Shown: in pieces, positions 41,834-52,661 of the stretch | Layout: every line of letters begins with the position of its first letter | Numbering within the stretch: position 1 is the stretch's first letter | Origin: Rhodoplanes sp. | Lineage (GTDB): Bacteria; Pseudomonadota; Alphaproteobacteria; Rhizobiales; Xanthobacteraceae | Assembly (NCBI RefSeq): GCF_013377085.1 | Contig: NZ_JACAAX010000005.1 | Location: 133,881 to 197,880, forward strand | Direction of reading: 5' to 3' | Length of the DNA: 64,000 nt | Made by a program: the position numbers and the translations under genes | Notes under the pieces: model-generated | What the model was told of the DNA's origin: nothing | Database searches by the model: none | Seen by the model: the letters and a program-made list of their open reading frames with translations, nothing else

Positions 41834-42298
41834 TCAGGCGACCTCGAACGTGCCTTCGACCTCGACGGCCGCGTCGCCGGGCAGCACCGTCACGCCGATG
41901 GTGGTGCGGGCGTGGCGGCCCTTCTCGCCGAATGCCTCGACCATCAGGTCGGAGGCGCCGTTGAGCACCTTGGGCCCGTCGAGGAAGCTCGGCGCCGAGG
42001 CGACGAAGCCGCCGAGCCGCACCACGCGGATCACCTTGTCGAGATCGCCCAGCGCCGCCTTCACCTGCGCCAGCAGATTGATGGCGCAGACGCGCGCCGC
42101 GTCGCGGCCGGCCTCGATCGTCACCTCGGCGCCGAGCTTGCCGACCGCGACCGCCTTGCCGTCGACCAGGCAGAGCTGCCCCGAGACGAACAGCAGCCGG
42201 CCCGAGCGGACGAAGCCGACATAGTTGGCGATCGGCGCCGCCGGCGTCGGCAAGGCGATACCGAGCTCCGCGAGCTTCTGTTCGACGCTACCAGTCAT
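41834..42298 (-). CDS. RidA-family protein
   Basis: A 154-residue YjgF/RidA-type protein (YjgH-like subgroup): LFVSGQLCLVDGK, INLLAQVKAALGDLDKVIRVVRLGGFVAS, LMVEAFGEKGRHARTTIGV. RidA deaminates reactive enamines and imines from amino-acid metabolism; this subgroup's activity is less certain. First gene of the operon with GDPD and the acyltransferase, divergent from eipB. Confidence 0.88.
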   Translation of the reverse strand: MTGSVEQKLAELGIALPTPAAPIANYVGFVRSGRLLFVSGQLCLVDGKAVAVGKLGAEVTIEAGRDAARVCAINLLAQVKAALGDLDKVIRVVRLGGFVASAPSFLDGPKVLNGASDLMVEAFGEKGRHARTTIGVTVLPGDAAVEVEGTFEVA

Positions 42299-42518
42299 TT
42301 CAGCCTCCCCTGGCCCATTTGGAACGGGTCCCTTTTCCCCGATCGCATATCGCTGCGCAATGGGGCGGCGGCATGGCTCCGCCATGCGGGCCGTCCACCG
42401 CCTGCGGTTGTGGGATCCGCCGGGGGCGGGGGTCCCGTGGTTGCGGGCCCGGGGGGTGGCCCCTATGTTCGGCCGACGCGCGCCGGATTTTCCGGACCGA
42501 CAGGAGATCACCGAAGCG

Positions 42519-43379
42519 ATGGACGTCAGCACTCTGGGACATCGGCGGGCGCCACTCGCGGTCGCGGCGGCGCTGGTCACGGCGAGCCTGGTCACTCTGC
42601 CGGCCTCGCCGGCCGCCGCCGCGCCGGGGCTCGCCTCGCATCGCGCCGTCTACGATCTCAAGCTGGTCCGCTCGCAGGGCAAGCGCTCGCTGCAATCGGT
42701 GCGCGGCCGCATCCTGTACGATTTCTCCGGCAACACCTGCGACGGCTTCGTGCTGCAGTTCCGCCAGGTCTCCGAGCTCGACAACGGCGAGGGCAAGGTC
42801 GCGGTCAGCGATTTGCGCTCGTCGACCTGGGAGGAGGGGGCGGCGAAGACCTTCCGCTTCAACTCGCAGAACTATATCAACGACCGCCCCGGCGACATGG
42901 TCGACGGCAAGGCCGAGCGGCGCGACGACAAGGTCGCGGTGTCGTTGACGAAGCCGAAGGAAACCGCGTTCGATCTTCAGGCCGGCATGGTGTTCCCGAC
43001 CGAGCACATGCGCCGCGTTCTCGACGCCGCCATCGAGGGCAAGACGCTGCTGGAGCTGCCCGTCTACGACGGTTCCGAAAACGGCCAGAAGGCCTACAAC
43101 ACGCTGACCGTGATCGGCCAGCCGATCGGCCCGGAGAACCGCACCGAGGGCGATGCAACGGCCGGGCAGGCGGCGCTCGAAGGCCTCCGGCGCTGGCCCG
43201 TCACCATCAGCTATTTCGACCGCGCCGCGCCGCAGGGCGAGCAGACGCCGGTCTATTCGATCGGCTTCCAGCTCTACGAGAACGGCGTTTCGCGTGCGCT
43301 CCGGCTCGACTACGGCGACTTCGTCGTCTCCGGCGAGATGTCGCAGCTCGACATCAAGCCCGATCGCGCCTGCCCTTGA
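42519..43379 (+). CDS. eipB: EipB-like periplasmic cell-envelope protein (DUF1849)
   Basis: A 286-residue exported protein with a signal peptide ([22 protein letters not shown]) and a DUF1849 domain: [57 protein letters not shown] and a final DRACP. The two cysteines (NTC, RAC) match the disulfide pair of EipB, a beta-spiral protein that maintains the envelope in alphaproteobacteria. ATG 42519 gives a normal signal peptide. The 3' end overlaps the convergent dinB stop by 26 bp. Confidence 0.9.
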   Translation: MDVSTLGHRRAPLAVAAALVTASLVTLPASPAAAAPGLASHRAVYDLKLVRSQGKRSLQSVRGRILYDFSGNTCDGFVLQFRQVSELDNGEGKVAVSDLRSSTWEEGAAKTFRFNSQNYINDRPGDMVDGKAERRDDKVAVSLTKPKETAFDLQAGMVFPTEHMRRVLDAAIEGKTLLELPVYDGSENGQKAYNTLTVIGQPIGPENRTEGDATAGQAALEGLRRWPVTISYFDRAAPQGEQTPVYSIGFQLYENGVSRALRLDYGDFVVSGEMSQLDIKPDRACP

Positions 43380-44670
43380 GCGGACCGGCAGGATGCGGGC
43401 CGGCCTTCCTGCCCTCGTCGTCCAGCGTCAGGCCGCGCACCACGGCGGCCTTGCCGAATTTCTCGCGGATGCGGTCGACCGCATGCTCGGCCGCCGCCTT
43501 GCGGCCGGCGCCGGGGTCGAGCAGGTCGGGCGGATCGGCTTCCTGGCCGTCAGCGAGCGTTCCGACCCCGACGCCGATCAGCCGGAACCGGGTGCCGTCG
43601 GTCTCGTGGGCGAGCATCTCGCGCGCCACCGCGAAGATGGTGCCGGCGAGCTCGGTCGGGTCGGGCAGGCCATGCGAGCGGGTGCGCAGCTTGAAGTCCG
43701 AGCGCTTGAGCTTGAGCGTGACGGTGCGGCCGGCGAGGTTTTGGGTCTTCAGCCGCGCCGACACTTTTTCGCACAGCGCCCAGAGAATCTTCTCCAGTGC
43801 GCGGGCGTCGGCGATGTCGGCGTCCAGCGTCGTCTCGGCCGAGATGCTCTTGGCCGGCCGGTCGGGCGTGACGGCGCGCATGTCGATGCCGCGGGACAAC
43901 CGCGACAGCCGTAGGCCCTCCATTCCGAAGGTCCGCATCAGCGCGGTCTCGTCGGCCCGCTGCAGGTCGGCGACGATTCGGTAGCCGGCCTTCGCCAGCG
44001 TCGCCGCCGTCGCCTTGCCGACCCCGAAAATCGCCGTGACGGGCTTTTCCGCGAGAAACCGCGTCGCGTCGGCCTGGGCCAGCACCGAGAAGCCGCGCGG
44101 CTTCTCCAGGTCCGAGGCGAGCTTTGCCAGGAACTTGTTGTCGGACAGGCCGACCGAGACCGTGATGCCGAGCTCGCGCTCGACCCGCGCGGCGAAGCGG
44201 GCGAGCGTCACGGCCGGCGAGGCGCCGTGCAGCCGCTCGGTGCCGGTCAGATCGAGGAATGCTTCGTCGATCGACAGCGGCTCGACCAGCGGGGTCAGCT
44301 CCAGCATCATGGCCCGCACGGTGCGGCCGGCCTTGGCGTATTTCGCCATCTCGGGCGGGATCACCACGGCGTCCGGGCACAGGCGCCGTGCCTCGAACAT
44401 CGGCATGGCCGAGCGCACCCCGAAGGTGCGGGCGATGTAGCAGGCGGTGGCGACGACGCCGCGCCGGCCGCCGCCGATGATCACCGGGACGTCGCGCAGC
44501 TCCGGCCGGTCGCGCTTCTCGACCGCGGCGTAGAAGGCGTCGCAGTCCACATGGGCGATGTGGAAGCTGTCGAGCCCGGGATGGCGGACGAGTCGCGGCG
44601 AGCCGCAGCGCCGGCAGCGCGCGGTCGTCTCGGACGCCTCGGCCAGGCAATCGCGGCAGAATCCTACCAT
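43354..44670 (-). CDS. dinB: DNA polymerase IV with N-terminal zinc ribbon
   Basis: A 438-residue Y-family translesion polymerase: catalytic carboxylates in [11 protein letters not shown] and LSIDEAFLD, the [19 protein letters not shown] finger, [14 protein letters not shown], and the little-finger domain ([23 protein letters not shown]). About 35 extra N-terminal residues hold two C-x2-C pairs (FCRDC, RCRRC), a zinc ribbon seen in alphaproteobacterial DinB. Convergent with eipB and divergent from divK. Probably SOS- or stress-inducible; no operator was identified. Confidence 0.92.
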   Translation of the reverse strand: MVGFCRDCLAEASETTARCRRCGSPRLVRHPGLDSFHIAHVDCDAFYAAVEKRDRPELRDVPVIIGGGRRGVVATACYIARTFGVRSAMPMFEARRLCPDAVVIPPEMAKYAKAGRTVRAMMLELTPLVEPLSIDEAFLDLTGTERLHGASPAVTLARFAARVERELGITVSVGLSDNKFLAKLASDLEKPRGFSVLAQADATRFLAEKPVTAIFGVGKATAATLAKAGYRIVADLQRADETALMRTFGMEGLRLSRLSRGIDMRAVTPDRPAKSISAETTLDADIADARALEKILWALCEKVSARLKTQNLAGRTVTLKLKRSDFKLRTRSHGLPDPTELAGTIFAVAREMLAHETDGTRFRLIGVGVGTLADGQEADPPDLLDPGAGRKAAAEHAVDRIREKFGKAAVVRGLTLDDEGRKAGPHPAGPLKGRRDRA

Positions 44671-44952
44671 CGGGGCCGGCCTCGTCGGGTCATGCGGGCG
44701 ATCCTCGGACCTGGCGGCGAGTCGATCAAGCGCGCCGGCGGCAGTCGAGCGTATCGCTGCGCTGCGGCGGCCGCCTCATCCAGGGTTTCCCGCGGGTTCC
44801 AGATTCACTATACTTAACAACTCCTTTATCGATCGCATTCGTTTGCGATTGGGAAAGGATTAGCGTGTAGGCTGAATTAGATCGAAGCATGTCATGTGCG
44901 GGCGGTGAACCGCCGGCTCGGCCGGAGCGGTCGCGGACCGCAGGGGGATGGG

Positions 44953-45324
44953 ATGGCGAAGACCGTCCTGATCGTGGAAGACAACGAGCTCAACATGAAG
45001 CTCTTCCACGATCTGTTGGAGGCGCACGGCTATCATACGGTCGGTACGCGTAACGGCGTCGAGGCGCTCGAGCTGGCGCGGCGGCACCGTCCGGACCTGA
45101 TTCTGATGGACATCCAGTTGCCGGAGGTCTCCGGCCTGGAAGTGACCCGATGGCTCAAGGACGACCCCGAGCTCAAGGCCATCCCGGTGGTGGCCGTCAC
45201 GGCCTTCGCCATGAAGGGCGACGAGGAACGCATCCGCGAGGGCGGCTGCGAGGCGTATCTGTCCAAGCCGATCTCGGTTGGCAAGTTCATCGAGACCGTC
45301 CGCCATTTCCTCGGCCAGCCGTGA
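44953..45324 (+). CDS. divK: Single-domain response regulator DivK
   Basis: A 123-residue receiver: acidic pocket ED in LIVEDNELN, phospho-acceptor Asp53 in [13 protein letters not shown], Thr in VAVTAFAM and Lys in LSKPI. It matches DivK, the cell-polarity regulator that controls DivJ/PleC and CckA signalling to CtrA. ATG 44953 follows GGGGGATGGG. It is 12 bp upstream of pleD, the standard alphaproteobacterial operon. Confidence 0.95.
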   Translation: MAKTVLIVEDNELNMKLFHDLLEAHGYHTVGTRNGVEALELARRHRPDLILMDIQLPEVSGLEVTRWLKDDPELKAIPVVAVTAFAMKGDEERIREGGCEAYLSKPISVGKFIETVRHFLGQP

Positions 45325-45336
45325 GGTGACTCCCCG

Positions 45337-46713
45337 ATGACCGCACGAATCCTGGTTGTCGACGACGTGCTTGCGAACGTGAAGCTGCTCGAGGCGCGGC
45401 TGTCGGCCGAGTATTTCGACGTCATCACGGCGCTGTCCGGCACCGAAGCGCTGGCGATCTGCGAGCGCGCGCAGTGTGACATCGTGCTGCTCGACGTGAT
45501 GATGCCCGACATGGACGGGTTCGAGGTGTGCCGGCGCCTCAAGGTCAATCCCAAGACTCACCATATCCCGGTCGTCATGGTGACGGCGCTCGACCAGGCG
45601 GCCGATCGCGTCCGCGGCCTCGAGGCCGGGGCCGACGATTTCCTCACCAAGCCGGTGTCCGACATCGCGCTGGTGGCGCGGGTGCGCTCGCTGGTCCGCC
45701 TCAAGCTGATGACCGACGAGCTGCGCATGCGGGCGCACACGTCGCGCGAGATCGGCATCGAGAATCCCGTGATCGAGGCGATCGCCGACACCGGGCGCAG
45801 CGGCCACGTGCTGCTGATCGACGACCGCCAGTCGTCCTGGGACCGGATCGCCGGGATGCTGTCCACCGAGCACACCGTCGACGTCGAGAGCGACGCCGCC
45901 GAGGCGCTGTTCCGCGCCGCCGACGGAGGCTACGACCTGATCGTCGTCTCGCTCGCGCTCACCAGCTTCGACGGCTTGCGGCTGTGCAGCCAGCTCCGCT
46001 CGCTCGACCGCACCCGCAACGTGCCCATCGTCGCGGTTGCCGACGCCGAGGAGGAGGCCAGCCGGCTCAATCGTGGGCTCGAGATCGGCGTCAACGACTA
46101 CGTGTTCCGTCCGATCGACCGCAACGAGCTGCTCGCCCGGGCCCGCACCCAGGTGCGCAAGAAACGCTTCACCGAGCGGCTGCGCGACAATGTCCAGCTC
46201 TCGATCGAGATGGCCATCACGGACGCCCTGACGGGCCTGCACAATCGGCGCTACATGGAGACCCATGTGGCGACCCTGGTCGAGCAGGCGATCGCCCGCG
46301 GCAAGCCGCTCGCCGTCCTGGTGCTGGACATCGACTTCTTCAAGGCCATCAACGACACCCACGGCCACGACGGTGGCGACGACGTGCTGCGCGAGTTCGC
46401 CACGCGGCTGCGCAAGTCGATCCGCGGCATCGATCTCGCGTGCCGGTATGGCGGCGAGGAGTTCGTGGTGGTGATGCCGGACACCGATCTCGGCATCGCT
46501 GCCAAGGTTGCCGAGCGTCTGCGCCGGCGCATCGCCTCCGAGCCGTTCCTGATCCATGCGACCGGGCGGACCGTCGAAGTTACTATTTCGATCGGATTAG
46601 CGGGGCTAGCCGGAACGGATGACACGCCGGCCAAGGTGCTCAAGCGGGCCGACGAGGCGCTCTACCGGGCTAAACGGGACGGCCGTAACCGGGTGGTCGC
46701 GGCTGCGGCCTGA
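45337..46713 (+). CDS. pleD: Diguanylate cyclase response regulator PleD
   Basis: A 458-residue REC-REC-GGDEF protein. REC1 (1-125) has its phospho-acceptor in IVLLDVMMPDMDG. REC2 (about 150-275) is a degenerate adaptor lacking a normal acceptor motif. The GGDEF domain (about 290-458) has an active GGEEF site, the DALTGLHNRRY segment and an RGID inhibitory I-site five residues before the active site. Phosphorylation by DivJ drives c-di-GMP synthesis at the stalked or old pole. Co-transcribed with divK. Confidence 0.95.
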   Translation: MTARILVVDDVLANVKLLEARLSAEYFDVITALSGTEALAICERAQCDIVLLDVMMPDMDGFEVCRRLKVNPKTHHIPVVMVTALDQAADRVRGLEAGADDFLTKPVSDIALVARVRSLVRLKLMTDELRMRAHTSREIGIENPVIEAIADTGRSGHVLLIDDRQSSWDRIAGMLSTEHTVDVESDAAEALFRAADGGYDLIVVSLALTSFDGLRLCSQLRSLDRTRNVPIVAVADAEEEASRLNRGLEIGVNDYVFRPIDRNELLARARTQVRKKRFTERLRDNVQLSIEMAITDALTGLHNRRYMETHVATLVEQAIARGKPLAVLVLDIDFFKAINDTHGHDGGDDVLREFATRLRKSIRGIDLACRYGGEEFVVVMPDTDLGIAAKVAERLRRRIASEPFLIHATGRTVEVTISIGLAGLAGTDDTPAKVLKRADEALYRAKRDGRNRVVAAAA

Positions 46714-46806
46714 CGCCGCCCCGTTTCCGCGTTGCATGTCACTGATTTGTCAACCTTAATTGTTTAGGCTGAACGGTCGAGGCCGGTCCGGGATACCGGA
46801 CGGTGG

Positions 46807-46834
46807 TTGATTTCCTACGCATATGCGCTAGATT
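46807..46834 (+). promoter_or_regulatory. Candidate sigma-70 promoter
   Basis: TTGATT (46807-46812) and TAGATT (46829-46834) are spaced by 16 bp in the only A/T-rich patch of the 551-bp gap after pleD. It points into the stretch ending at the hairpin 46954-47014. Confidence 0.4.
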
Positions 46835-46840
46835 TTAAGT

Positions 46841-47014
46841 GAAATTGCTCGCAGGGGAGCAAAAAGGCACGCGAGAGCGGCCTCTTCCAGGCGGGCGACG
46901 ACTAACCCTACGGAGTGCTCAGGTCCGCCGCATCTCCTGGGTCCGTGGGGTTCGGCCGGCCGGTGAGCGGTGAGAGTGGCCTCCTCAAAACACCGCTCCC
47001 GGCCGGCCACTTTT
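46841..47014 (+). ncRNA. Candidate small RNA downstream of pleD
   Basis: No open frame of credible quality lies between the candidate promoter and a strong hairpin with a T-run. The roughly 175-nt segment has several short self-complementary stretches. I compared it with remembered 6S, SRP and tmRNA features and found no match, so its identity is unknown. Confidence 0.35.
46954..47014 (+). terminator. Strong intrinsic terminator-like hairpin
   Basis: GGCCGGCCGG plus GAGCGGTG (46954-46972, one bulged T) pairs with CACCGCTC plus CCGGCCGGCC (46991-47008), followed by ACTTTT. An 18-bp stem with trailing Ts fits a rho-independent terminator for a rightward transcript. Confidence 0.6.
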
Positions 47015-47080
47015 ATCCGTCACGTCCGGCCGTGGGTCGGGCGGGGCCTGTCAAGTGACTGTCAGCGCACCCCTGTGGCC

Positions 47081-47102
47081 GCCCGGCTCGCGAGAGCCGG
47101 GC
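47081..47102 (-). terminator. Hairpin downstream of rpmG
   Basis: GCCCGGCTC pairs perfectly with GAGCCGGGC around GCGA. It lies 160 bp beyond the rpmG stop. No strong T-run, so termination here is only probable. Confidence 0.4.
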
Positions 47103-47264
47103 GTCTTCGTATCGGTGGGGGCTGGGGGAGGGGCCGGGGGGCCAGCCGAGCCCTGGCTGGCGCCAGGACGTCCCCGTGCAGGCCCGCCGGGCAGCCGCCA
47201 AAACACCGAAGGCCAGGACGAAGCCAGGCCCTTGGACCTGCGGACGGTCGTCGACGCTGGTCGA

Positions 47265-47432
47265 CTACTTGATCTTGGTCTCGCGGAACTCGACGTGCTT
47301 CTTGGCGACCGGATCGTACTTCTTCTTGACGAGCTTGTCGGTCTGGGTGCGCGAGTTCTTCTTGGCCACGTAGAAATAGCCGGTGTCGGCGCTCGACAAG
47401 AGCTTGATCTTGATGCTTGCGGCCTTCGCCAT
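47265..47432 (-). CDS. rpmG: 50S ribosomal protein L33
   Basis: A 55-residue ribosomal protein: [53 protein letters not shown]. This is the cysteine-free, zinc-independent form. ATG 47432 gives the standard N-terminus. It follows divK-pleD as in many Hyphomicrobiales, on the opposite strand. Confidence 0.97.
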   Translation of the reverse strand: MAKAASIKIKLLSSADTGYFYVAKKNSRTQTDKLVKKKYDPVAKKHVEFRETKIK

Positions 47433-47609
47433 AGGGGCGTCCTTCGGGATCGTGAAATCGGTACGGTGAGTTGCGGGCAACCTAGTGGGAAGACCCGAAA
47501 AGTCAAGGAAGCACCCCGCCCGGCAGGCATCCGGTCGGCGACGGGCGTTGCCGAGCGGAGGAAAGCCGGGCGGGGCATCGACGTCGGGGCACGTCGATTC
47601 GAGTGGCCC

Positions 47610-48806
47610 TCAATTGCGGACCGCGGCGGTCGGTCGGGGCAGGCCGGCCTGCCAGCCCTGTCCGGACCGGCCGCGTGCAAAACCGTAGTCGAACAGGCCG
47701 CGCAGATAGGCCGGGTCGAAGTTGAAGCTGGCCGTGGCGATCGGGTGGTCCCGCTCGATCGCGGTGGCGCGGAAGTCCCAGCCGTTGCGCCGGGTGAACT
47801 CCCAGGTGGCGATCAGGGTGTTGCGGGTGTTGGCCTTGACGGTCGTCCAGAACGACCTTGCCACGATCGACAGCGTGTGGTCGGCGACGACGTCGAAGTC
47901 CGGCTCGAGCTTGCCGTTGACCACCACGTAGAGTTTCGGCGGCATGCTGCCCGCCTTCGGCAGCTTGGCGAGCAGCAGCGCCTCCGGCACGGCGAGCACG
48001 TTGGAGGTGACGCTGCCGTCGACATGCATCTCGGCGAAGCGTTTGCCGTCGGTTTCGACGTCGATGAAGGTCGGCGGAAAGATGCCGGGCAGCGCGCACG
48101 AGGCCATCAGCACCCGGCGGAACAGATCGTATCGCCCCTCGCTGCTGCTGGCCGCGATCGCGGTCAGGTCCCACACCACGGCCCGCTGAGCGTCCGCATT
48201 GGTGGTGACGACGTATAGGAGGCGGCCCTTGCGGCTTTCCGCCGCGACGGCGTCGATCAGCGCGACGTCGGCATAGTGCTCGATCAGGTGCTTCAGCGGG
48301 TCGGCCTTGAACACGCTCGATCCGATTAGACCGTTGAGGCCGTCGACGCTGAGCAGCGTGCTCATGCCGCCGTCGACATAGATCTGCTTGAGCACGGCGT
48401 CGTATTCGGGACCCAGGAACGCGAACGGCGCCATCAGGGCGCCGACGCTGGTGCCGGTGACGACGCTGAAGCGCGGCCTCGTGCCGCTCTCCGACCAGCC
48501 GTTGAGGAATCCGGCGCCGTAGGCGCCTTCGGCACCGCCACCCGACAGGGTCAGGATCGTCAGTGGTGCCGTCGCGCTCGGCCGCAGCATCGGCTGCTGC
48601 GGGTCGTCTGCCCATGAGCGCACATGCGGCATGCCGGCGATGCGGGCCTCGAAATGGTCCGCCTGCGTGTAGGGCTGGCGGACGGTGGAGCACGCGGCGC
48701 CGAGGCACGCGGCGGCGAGCGTGATCCCGAGCGTGGCGATGCGCACGGCCATCGCGCCGACCGTACCGGCGCGCAAGCGGCGCGGTTCTCCACCAAACTC
48801 TGTCAC
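47610..48806 (-). CDS. Patatin-like phospholipase, probable lipoprotein
   Basis: A protein of up to 398 residues with the patatin fold: oxyanion-loop GGGAEGAYGAGFLNGW, nucleophile Ser in GTSVGAL, and catalytic Asp in HVDGSVTSN. An export signal (ATLGITLAAACLGAACS) contains a cysteine that may be lipidated. GTG 48806 is the longest start; ATG 48752 would begin right before the signal and may be the true one. Family members are lipid acyl hydrolases. Preceded on the same strand, but not in tight linkage, by the ECF sigma gene. Confidence 0.88.
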   Translation of the reverse strand: MTEFGGEPRRLRAGTVGAMAVRIATLGITLAAACLGAACSTVRQPYTQADHFEARIAGMPHVRSWADDPQQPMLRPSATAPLTILTLSGGGAEGAYGAGFLNGWSESGTRPRFSVVTGTSVGALMAPFAFLGPEYDAVLKQIYVDGGMSTLLSVDGLNGLIGSSVFKADPLKHLIEHYADVALIDAVAAESRKGRLLYVVTTNADAQRAVVWDLTAIAASSSEGRYDLFRRVLMASCALPGIFPPTFIDVETDGKRFAEMHVDGSVTSNVLAVPEALLLAKLPKAGSMPPKLYVVVNGKLEPDFDVVADHTLSIVARSFWTTVKANTRNTLIATWEFTRRNGWDFRATAIERDHPIATASFNFDPAYLRGLFDYGFARGRSGQGWQAGLPRPTAAVRN

Positions 48807-48915
48807 GCGCTCCCCCGGCTCTCGTCCCGACCAGACAGTGACAGTGAGGCAGGGCGGGAGCAGGGCCGCAGTGTTGCTGCATGTTTCCGAAGCGTTGCCG
48901 TTCGGCGCGATCTGA

Positions 48916-49500
48916 TCACTCGGCCGCCAGCGAGACGCGGATGTCGTGCTCGTGTCCGCGCAGCACCTCGCGCAACTGGACTCGGGCGCGCTTCAGCAGC
49001 GATTCGATCGCGAAGACGGTCGTCTCCATCACGTCGGCGATCTCGTCGTTGCCGAGACCCTCGTGATAGGAGAGCAGCACCGCGAGGCGCTGCCGCTCGG
49101 GAAGCTGGCTGACGGCCGAATCGAGCAGGTGGCTGGTCTCGCTGCGGTCCAGTGCGGCGGCCGGATCCGCCCGTCTATCAGGCACTTCTGCGATTTCGTC
49201 GATGATCTCGGGGCGCCGCCGGCGACGCTGATCGATGCAGCGGTTGATGACCACGCGGCACAGGAAGGTCGAGAACTTCGCCCGTCCGAACTCCCAGCGG
49301 TGGCGATGCGTCCACACGTTCAGGAGCGAATCCTGCACCGCATCCTCCGCATCGTGCCGGTTGCGAAGGATGCGCAGCGCCAGCCCAAAAGCCTGGTCGA
49401 CGTGACGGCTGACCAGAATCCGGAACGCGGCTTCGTCGTTTGCCGCGATGCGCCGGAGAAGGTCGTCGTCGCTGATCTGCAAGTTGGTGGCCCAGGTCAC
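48916..49500 (-). CDS. ECF-subfamily RNA polymerase sigma factor
   Basis: A 194-residue sigma factor: region 2 in FRILVSRHVDQAFGLALRIL, DAEDAVQDSLLNVWTHRHRWEFGRAKFSTFL and region 4 in LPERQRLAVLLSYHEGLGNDEIADVMETTVFAIESLLKRAR. GTG 49500 is the visible start. No anti-sigma gene is adjacent. It starts 24 bp downstream of the RND pump gene on the same strand, so it may be transcribed with the efflux genes. Target regulon unknown. Confidence 0.88.
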   Translation of the reverse strand: MTWATNLQISDDDLLRRIAANDEAAFRILVSRHVDQAFGLALRILRNRHDAEDAVQDSLLNVWTHRHRWEFGRAKFSTFLCRVVINRCIDQRRRRRPEIIDEIAEVPDRRADPAAALDRSETSHLLDSAVSQLPERQRLAVLLSYHEGLGNDEIADVMETTVFAIESLLKRARVQLREVLRGHEHDIRVSLAAE

Positions 49501-49524
49501 TCCATCGACTCGATCTTTAGACGA

Positions 49525-52500
49525 TCACGTGGCCGGTGTCGTCACCTCCGCGATGCGTCGCGCGCGCCACCCGGCGATCCGGCGCACCGTGACGAACAGC
49601 AGCGGAATGAAGAACACCCCCAGCACGGTCGCCGCCGTCATGCCGCCCAGCACGCCGATGCCGATGGCGTTCTGGCTGCCCGAGCCGGCCCCGCTCGCCG
49701 TCGCCAGCGGCACCACGCCGAGGATGAAGGCGAGCGACGTCATCAGGATCGGCCGCAGCCGCTGGCGCGCGGCGTCGAGGGCCGCCGAGACGAGATCCTG
49801 GCCGGACTTCAGCCGGTCCAGCGCGAACTCGACGATCAGGATCGCGTTCTTGGCCGACAGGCCGACCGTGGTGAGCAAGCCGACCTTGAAATACACGTCG
49901 TTGGTCTGTCCGGTCAGCGTCGCGGCGACGACCGCGCCGAGCACGCCGATCGGCACCGACAGCAGCACGCCGAGCGGCGTCGACCAGCTCTCGTAGAGCG
50001 CCGCCAGCGCCAGGAACACGACCAGCAGCGAGACGCCGTAGAGCGCCACGGCCTGGCTGCCGGCGAGTTGCTCTTGCTTGGACAACCCGGCCCATTCGTG
50101 GCGGAAGCCGGTGGGCAGCGAATCGATGATGCCGGCGATCTCGGCCATGGCGTCGCCCGAGCTCACGCCCGGTGCGCCCTGGCCGACGATCTCGACCGCG
50201 GAGGCCCCGTTGAAGCGCTCGAGCTTCGGCGACCCGAAGGTCCATCGGGTCGAGGCGAAGGCCGAGAACGGCACCATCGATTTGCTCGAGTTGCGGACGT
50301 ACCAGGACTCGAGGTTCTCGGGCGTCATCCGGTGCGCCGCGTCGGACTGGACATAGACGTATTTCACTCGGCCGCGATGGATGAAGTCGTTGACATAGGT
50401 GCCGCCCCACGCGGTCGCGAGGGTGGTGTCGACATCGGACAGCGACAGGCTGAAGGCGCTCGCCTTCTCCCGGTCGACGTCGATGGCGAATTGCGGCGTG
50501 TCGTCCTGCCCGTTCGGTCGCGTGGCGACGAGCTTGCGGCTCTGCGCCGCGGCGCCGAGCACGCGGTTGCGCATCTCCATCAAGGTCTCGTGGCCGGCGC
50601 CGCCGGTGTCCTGCAGGTAGACGTCGAAGCCCGTCGAGTTGCCGAGGCCCGGCACGGTCGGCGGGGCGAGCGCGAACACCAGGGCGTCGGGGATGCGGCC
50701 GAACGCCTGCATGGCGCGGCCGGCGACGGCCTGCGCCTTCAGGGCCGGCGACTTGCGCTCGTCGAACGGCTTCAGCTTGACGAAGGCCATGCCGACGTTC
50801 TGGCCTTCGCCCGCGAAGCTGAAGCCGCTGACCGTCATGACGCCCTCGACCGCGTCCTTCTCGGTGTCGAGATAGTGGCGCGTCACCTGCGCCAAGACGC
50901 GGTCTGTGCGATCCTGCGTGGCGCCGACCGGCAACTGCGCCATGGTGAGCAAAATGCCCTGGTCCTCCTCGGGCAGGAACGAGCTCGGCAGGCGCACGAA
51001 CAGCACGCCCATCGCCACCGCCATGGCGACGAAGAGGGCAAGGAAACGCAGCGGACGCGCGACGACGCCGGCGGTGGCGCTGCGATAGCCGGCGGTCGCC
51101 CGGTCGAAATTGCGGTTGAACCAGCCGGCGAGCCCGTGCGCCGTGCCGTGCGCCGTCGAGGGCTTCAGGATGGTGGCGCACAGCGCCGGCGTCAGCACCA
51201 TGGCGACGATCACCGAGAGGATCATGGCCGACACGATCGTCACCGAGAACTGCCGGTAGATGACGCCCACCGAGCCGCCGAAAAAGGCCATCGGCACGAA
51301 CACGGCCGACAGCACCGTGGCGATGCCGATCAGCGCGCCCGTGATCTCGCGCATCGACTTCTCGGTCGCCTGCTTGGGCGACAGGCCTTCTTCCTGCATC
51401 ACCCGCTCGACGTTCTCGACCACCACGATGGCGTCGTCGACCAAAAGGCCGATCGCCAGCACCATGGCGAACATGGTCAGCATGTTGATCGAGTAGCCGG
51501 CGATCGACAGCACGCCGAAGGTGCCGAGCAGCACCACCGGCACGGCCAGGGTCGGAATCAGGGTCGCGCGAAGGTTCTGCAGGAAGACCAGCATCACCAG
51601 GAAGACCAGCACGATCGCCTCGGCGAGCGTCTTGACGACCTCCTCGATGGAGAGCCGGACGAAGGGCGTGGTCTCGTAGGGGTAATGGACCTCGATCCCG
51701 TCCGGCATGCCCGCCTTCATGCCGTCGATCGCGCTTTTCACCCGTCCGGCCGTGCCGATCGCATTGGCGCCGTTGGCCAGCATGATGGCGAGGCCCGCCG
51801 CCGGCATGCCGTTGTAGCGGCTCGACGACGTGTAGGTCTGGGCGCCGAGCTCGACGGTCGCGACGTCGCCGATGCGCACGATCGAGCCGTCGCCGGCGCT
51901 CTTCAGGATGATGTCGCGGAACTGCTCCGGCGTCTGCATCCGCGAGCGTGCCGTGATGGCGGCGTTGATCTGCTGGCCTTTGACGGCGGGCCTCCCACCG
52001 AGCTGGCCGGCCGCGATCTGGACGTTCTGCGCCTCGATCGCATTGGTCACGTCTCTCGGCATCAGCGAGAACTGGGCCAGCTTGTCGGGATCGAGCCAGA
52101 CCCGCATGGCGTAGCCGGAGCCGAAGAGCTGGCTCGATCCGACACCTTCCATGCGCTTGATGGTGTCGTTGAGCGTGCTGTTGACGTAGTCGGCGATGTC
52201 GACGTCGCTCAGCTTGCCGTCGCGCGACACGAAGGCGATCACCATGAAGAAGCTGTCCGACGCCTTCGCCACCGTGATGCCGGTGCTCTGCACCACCGAC
52301 GGGAGCTGGGCCGTGACGAGCTGCAGCTTGTTCTGCACCTGCATCTGGGCGATGTCGGGATCGGCGGCGTTGGTGAAGGTCAGCGAGATCGAGACGCTGC
52401 CCGACGAGCTCGACGTCGAGGTCATGTAGTCGAGGTGGTCGATGCCGGTCATGCCCTGCTCGATCACCTTGGTGACCGAGTTTTCGACCGTCTGGGCGTC

Positions 52501-52656
52501 GGCGCCGGAATAGGTGGCGGTGATGCGCACCGAGGTCGGGGCGATCTGGGGATACTGCGCGATCGGCAGCGTGCTCACGGCGAGCAGGCCGCCCAGCATG
52601 ATGCCGATGGCGATCACCCAGGCGAAGATCGGCCGATCGATGAAGAACTGCGGCAT
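49525..52656 (-). CDS. RND multidrug efflux pump, HAE1 family (AcrB/MexB-like)
   Basis: A 1043-residue inner-membrane proton antiporter, the normal length for HAE1 pumps. Typical features: [23 protein letters not shown] at the N-terminus, [47 protein letters not shown] with the proton-relay Asp pair in TM4, and [20 protein letters not shown] near TM10. ATG 52656 is 5 bp after the adaptor stop. It forms the pump of a tripartite system with the adaptor (52662-53933) and the outer-membrane factor encoded divergently at 54760-56286. Confidence 0.95.
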   Translation of the reverse strand: MPQFFIDRPIFAWVIAIGIMLGGLLAVSTLPIAQYPQIAPTSVRITATYSGADAQTVENSVTKVIEQGMTGIDHLDYMTSTSSSSGSVSISLTFTNAADPDIAQMQVQNKLQLVTAQLPSVVQSTGITVAKASDSFFMVIAFVSRDGKLSDVDIADYVNSTLNDTIKRMEGVGSSQLFGSGYAMRVWLDPDKLAQFSLMPRDVTNAIEAQNVQIAAGQLGGRPAVKGQQINAAITARSRMQTPEQFRDIILKSAGDGSIVRIGDVATVELGAQTYTSSSRYNGMPAAGLAIMLANGANAIGTAGRVKSAIDGMKAGMPDGIEVHYPYETTPFVRLSIEEVVKTLAEAIVLVFLVMLVFLQNLRATLIPTLAVPVVLLGTFGVLSIAGYSINMLTMFAMVLAIGLLVDDAIVVVENVERVMQEEGLSPKQATEKSMREITGALIGIATVLSAVFVPMAFFGGSVGVIYRQFSVTIVSAMILSVIVAMVLTPALCATILKPSTAHGTAHGLAGWFNRNFDRATAGYRSATAGVVARPLRFLALFVAMAVAMGVLFVRLPSSFLPEEDQGILLTMAQLPVGATQDRTDRVLAQVTRHYLDTEKDAVEGVMTVSGFSFAGEGQNVGMAFVKLKPFDERKSPALKAQAVAGRAMQAFGRIPDALVFALAPPTVPGLGNSTGFDVYLQDTGGAGHETLMEMRNRVLGAAAQSRKLVATRPNGQDDTPQFAIDVDREKASAFSLSLSDVDTTLATAWGGTYVNDFIHRGRVKYVYVQSDAAHRMTPENLESWYVRNSSKSMVPFSAFASTRWTFGSPKLERFNGASAVEIVGQGAPGVSSGDAMAEIAGIIDSLPTGFRHEWAGLSKQEQLAGSQAVALYGVSLLVVFLALAALYESWSTPLGVLLSVPIGVLGAVVAATLTGQTNDVYFKVGLLTTVGLSAKNAILIVEFALDRLKSGQDLVSAALDAARQRLRPILMTSLAFILGVVPLATASGAGSGSQNAIGIGVLGGMTAATVLGVFFIPLLFVTVRRIAGWRARRIAEVTTPAT

Positions 52657-52661
52657 CGCTT

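Noticed and set aside
46841..47014. 6S RNA, SRP RNA or tmRNA
   Set aside because: None of the remembered consensus elements of these RNAs is present; kept as an unknown candidate.
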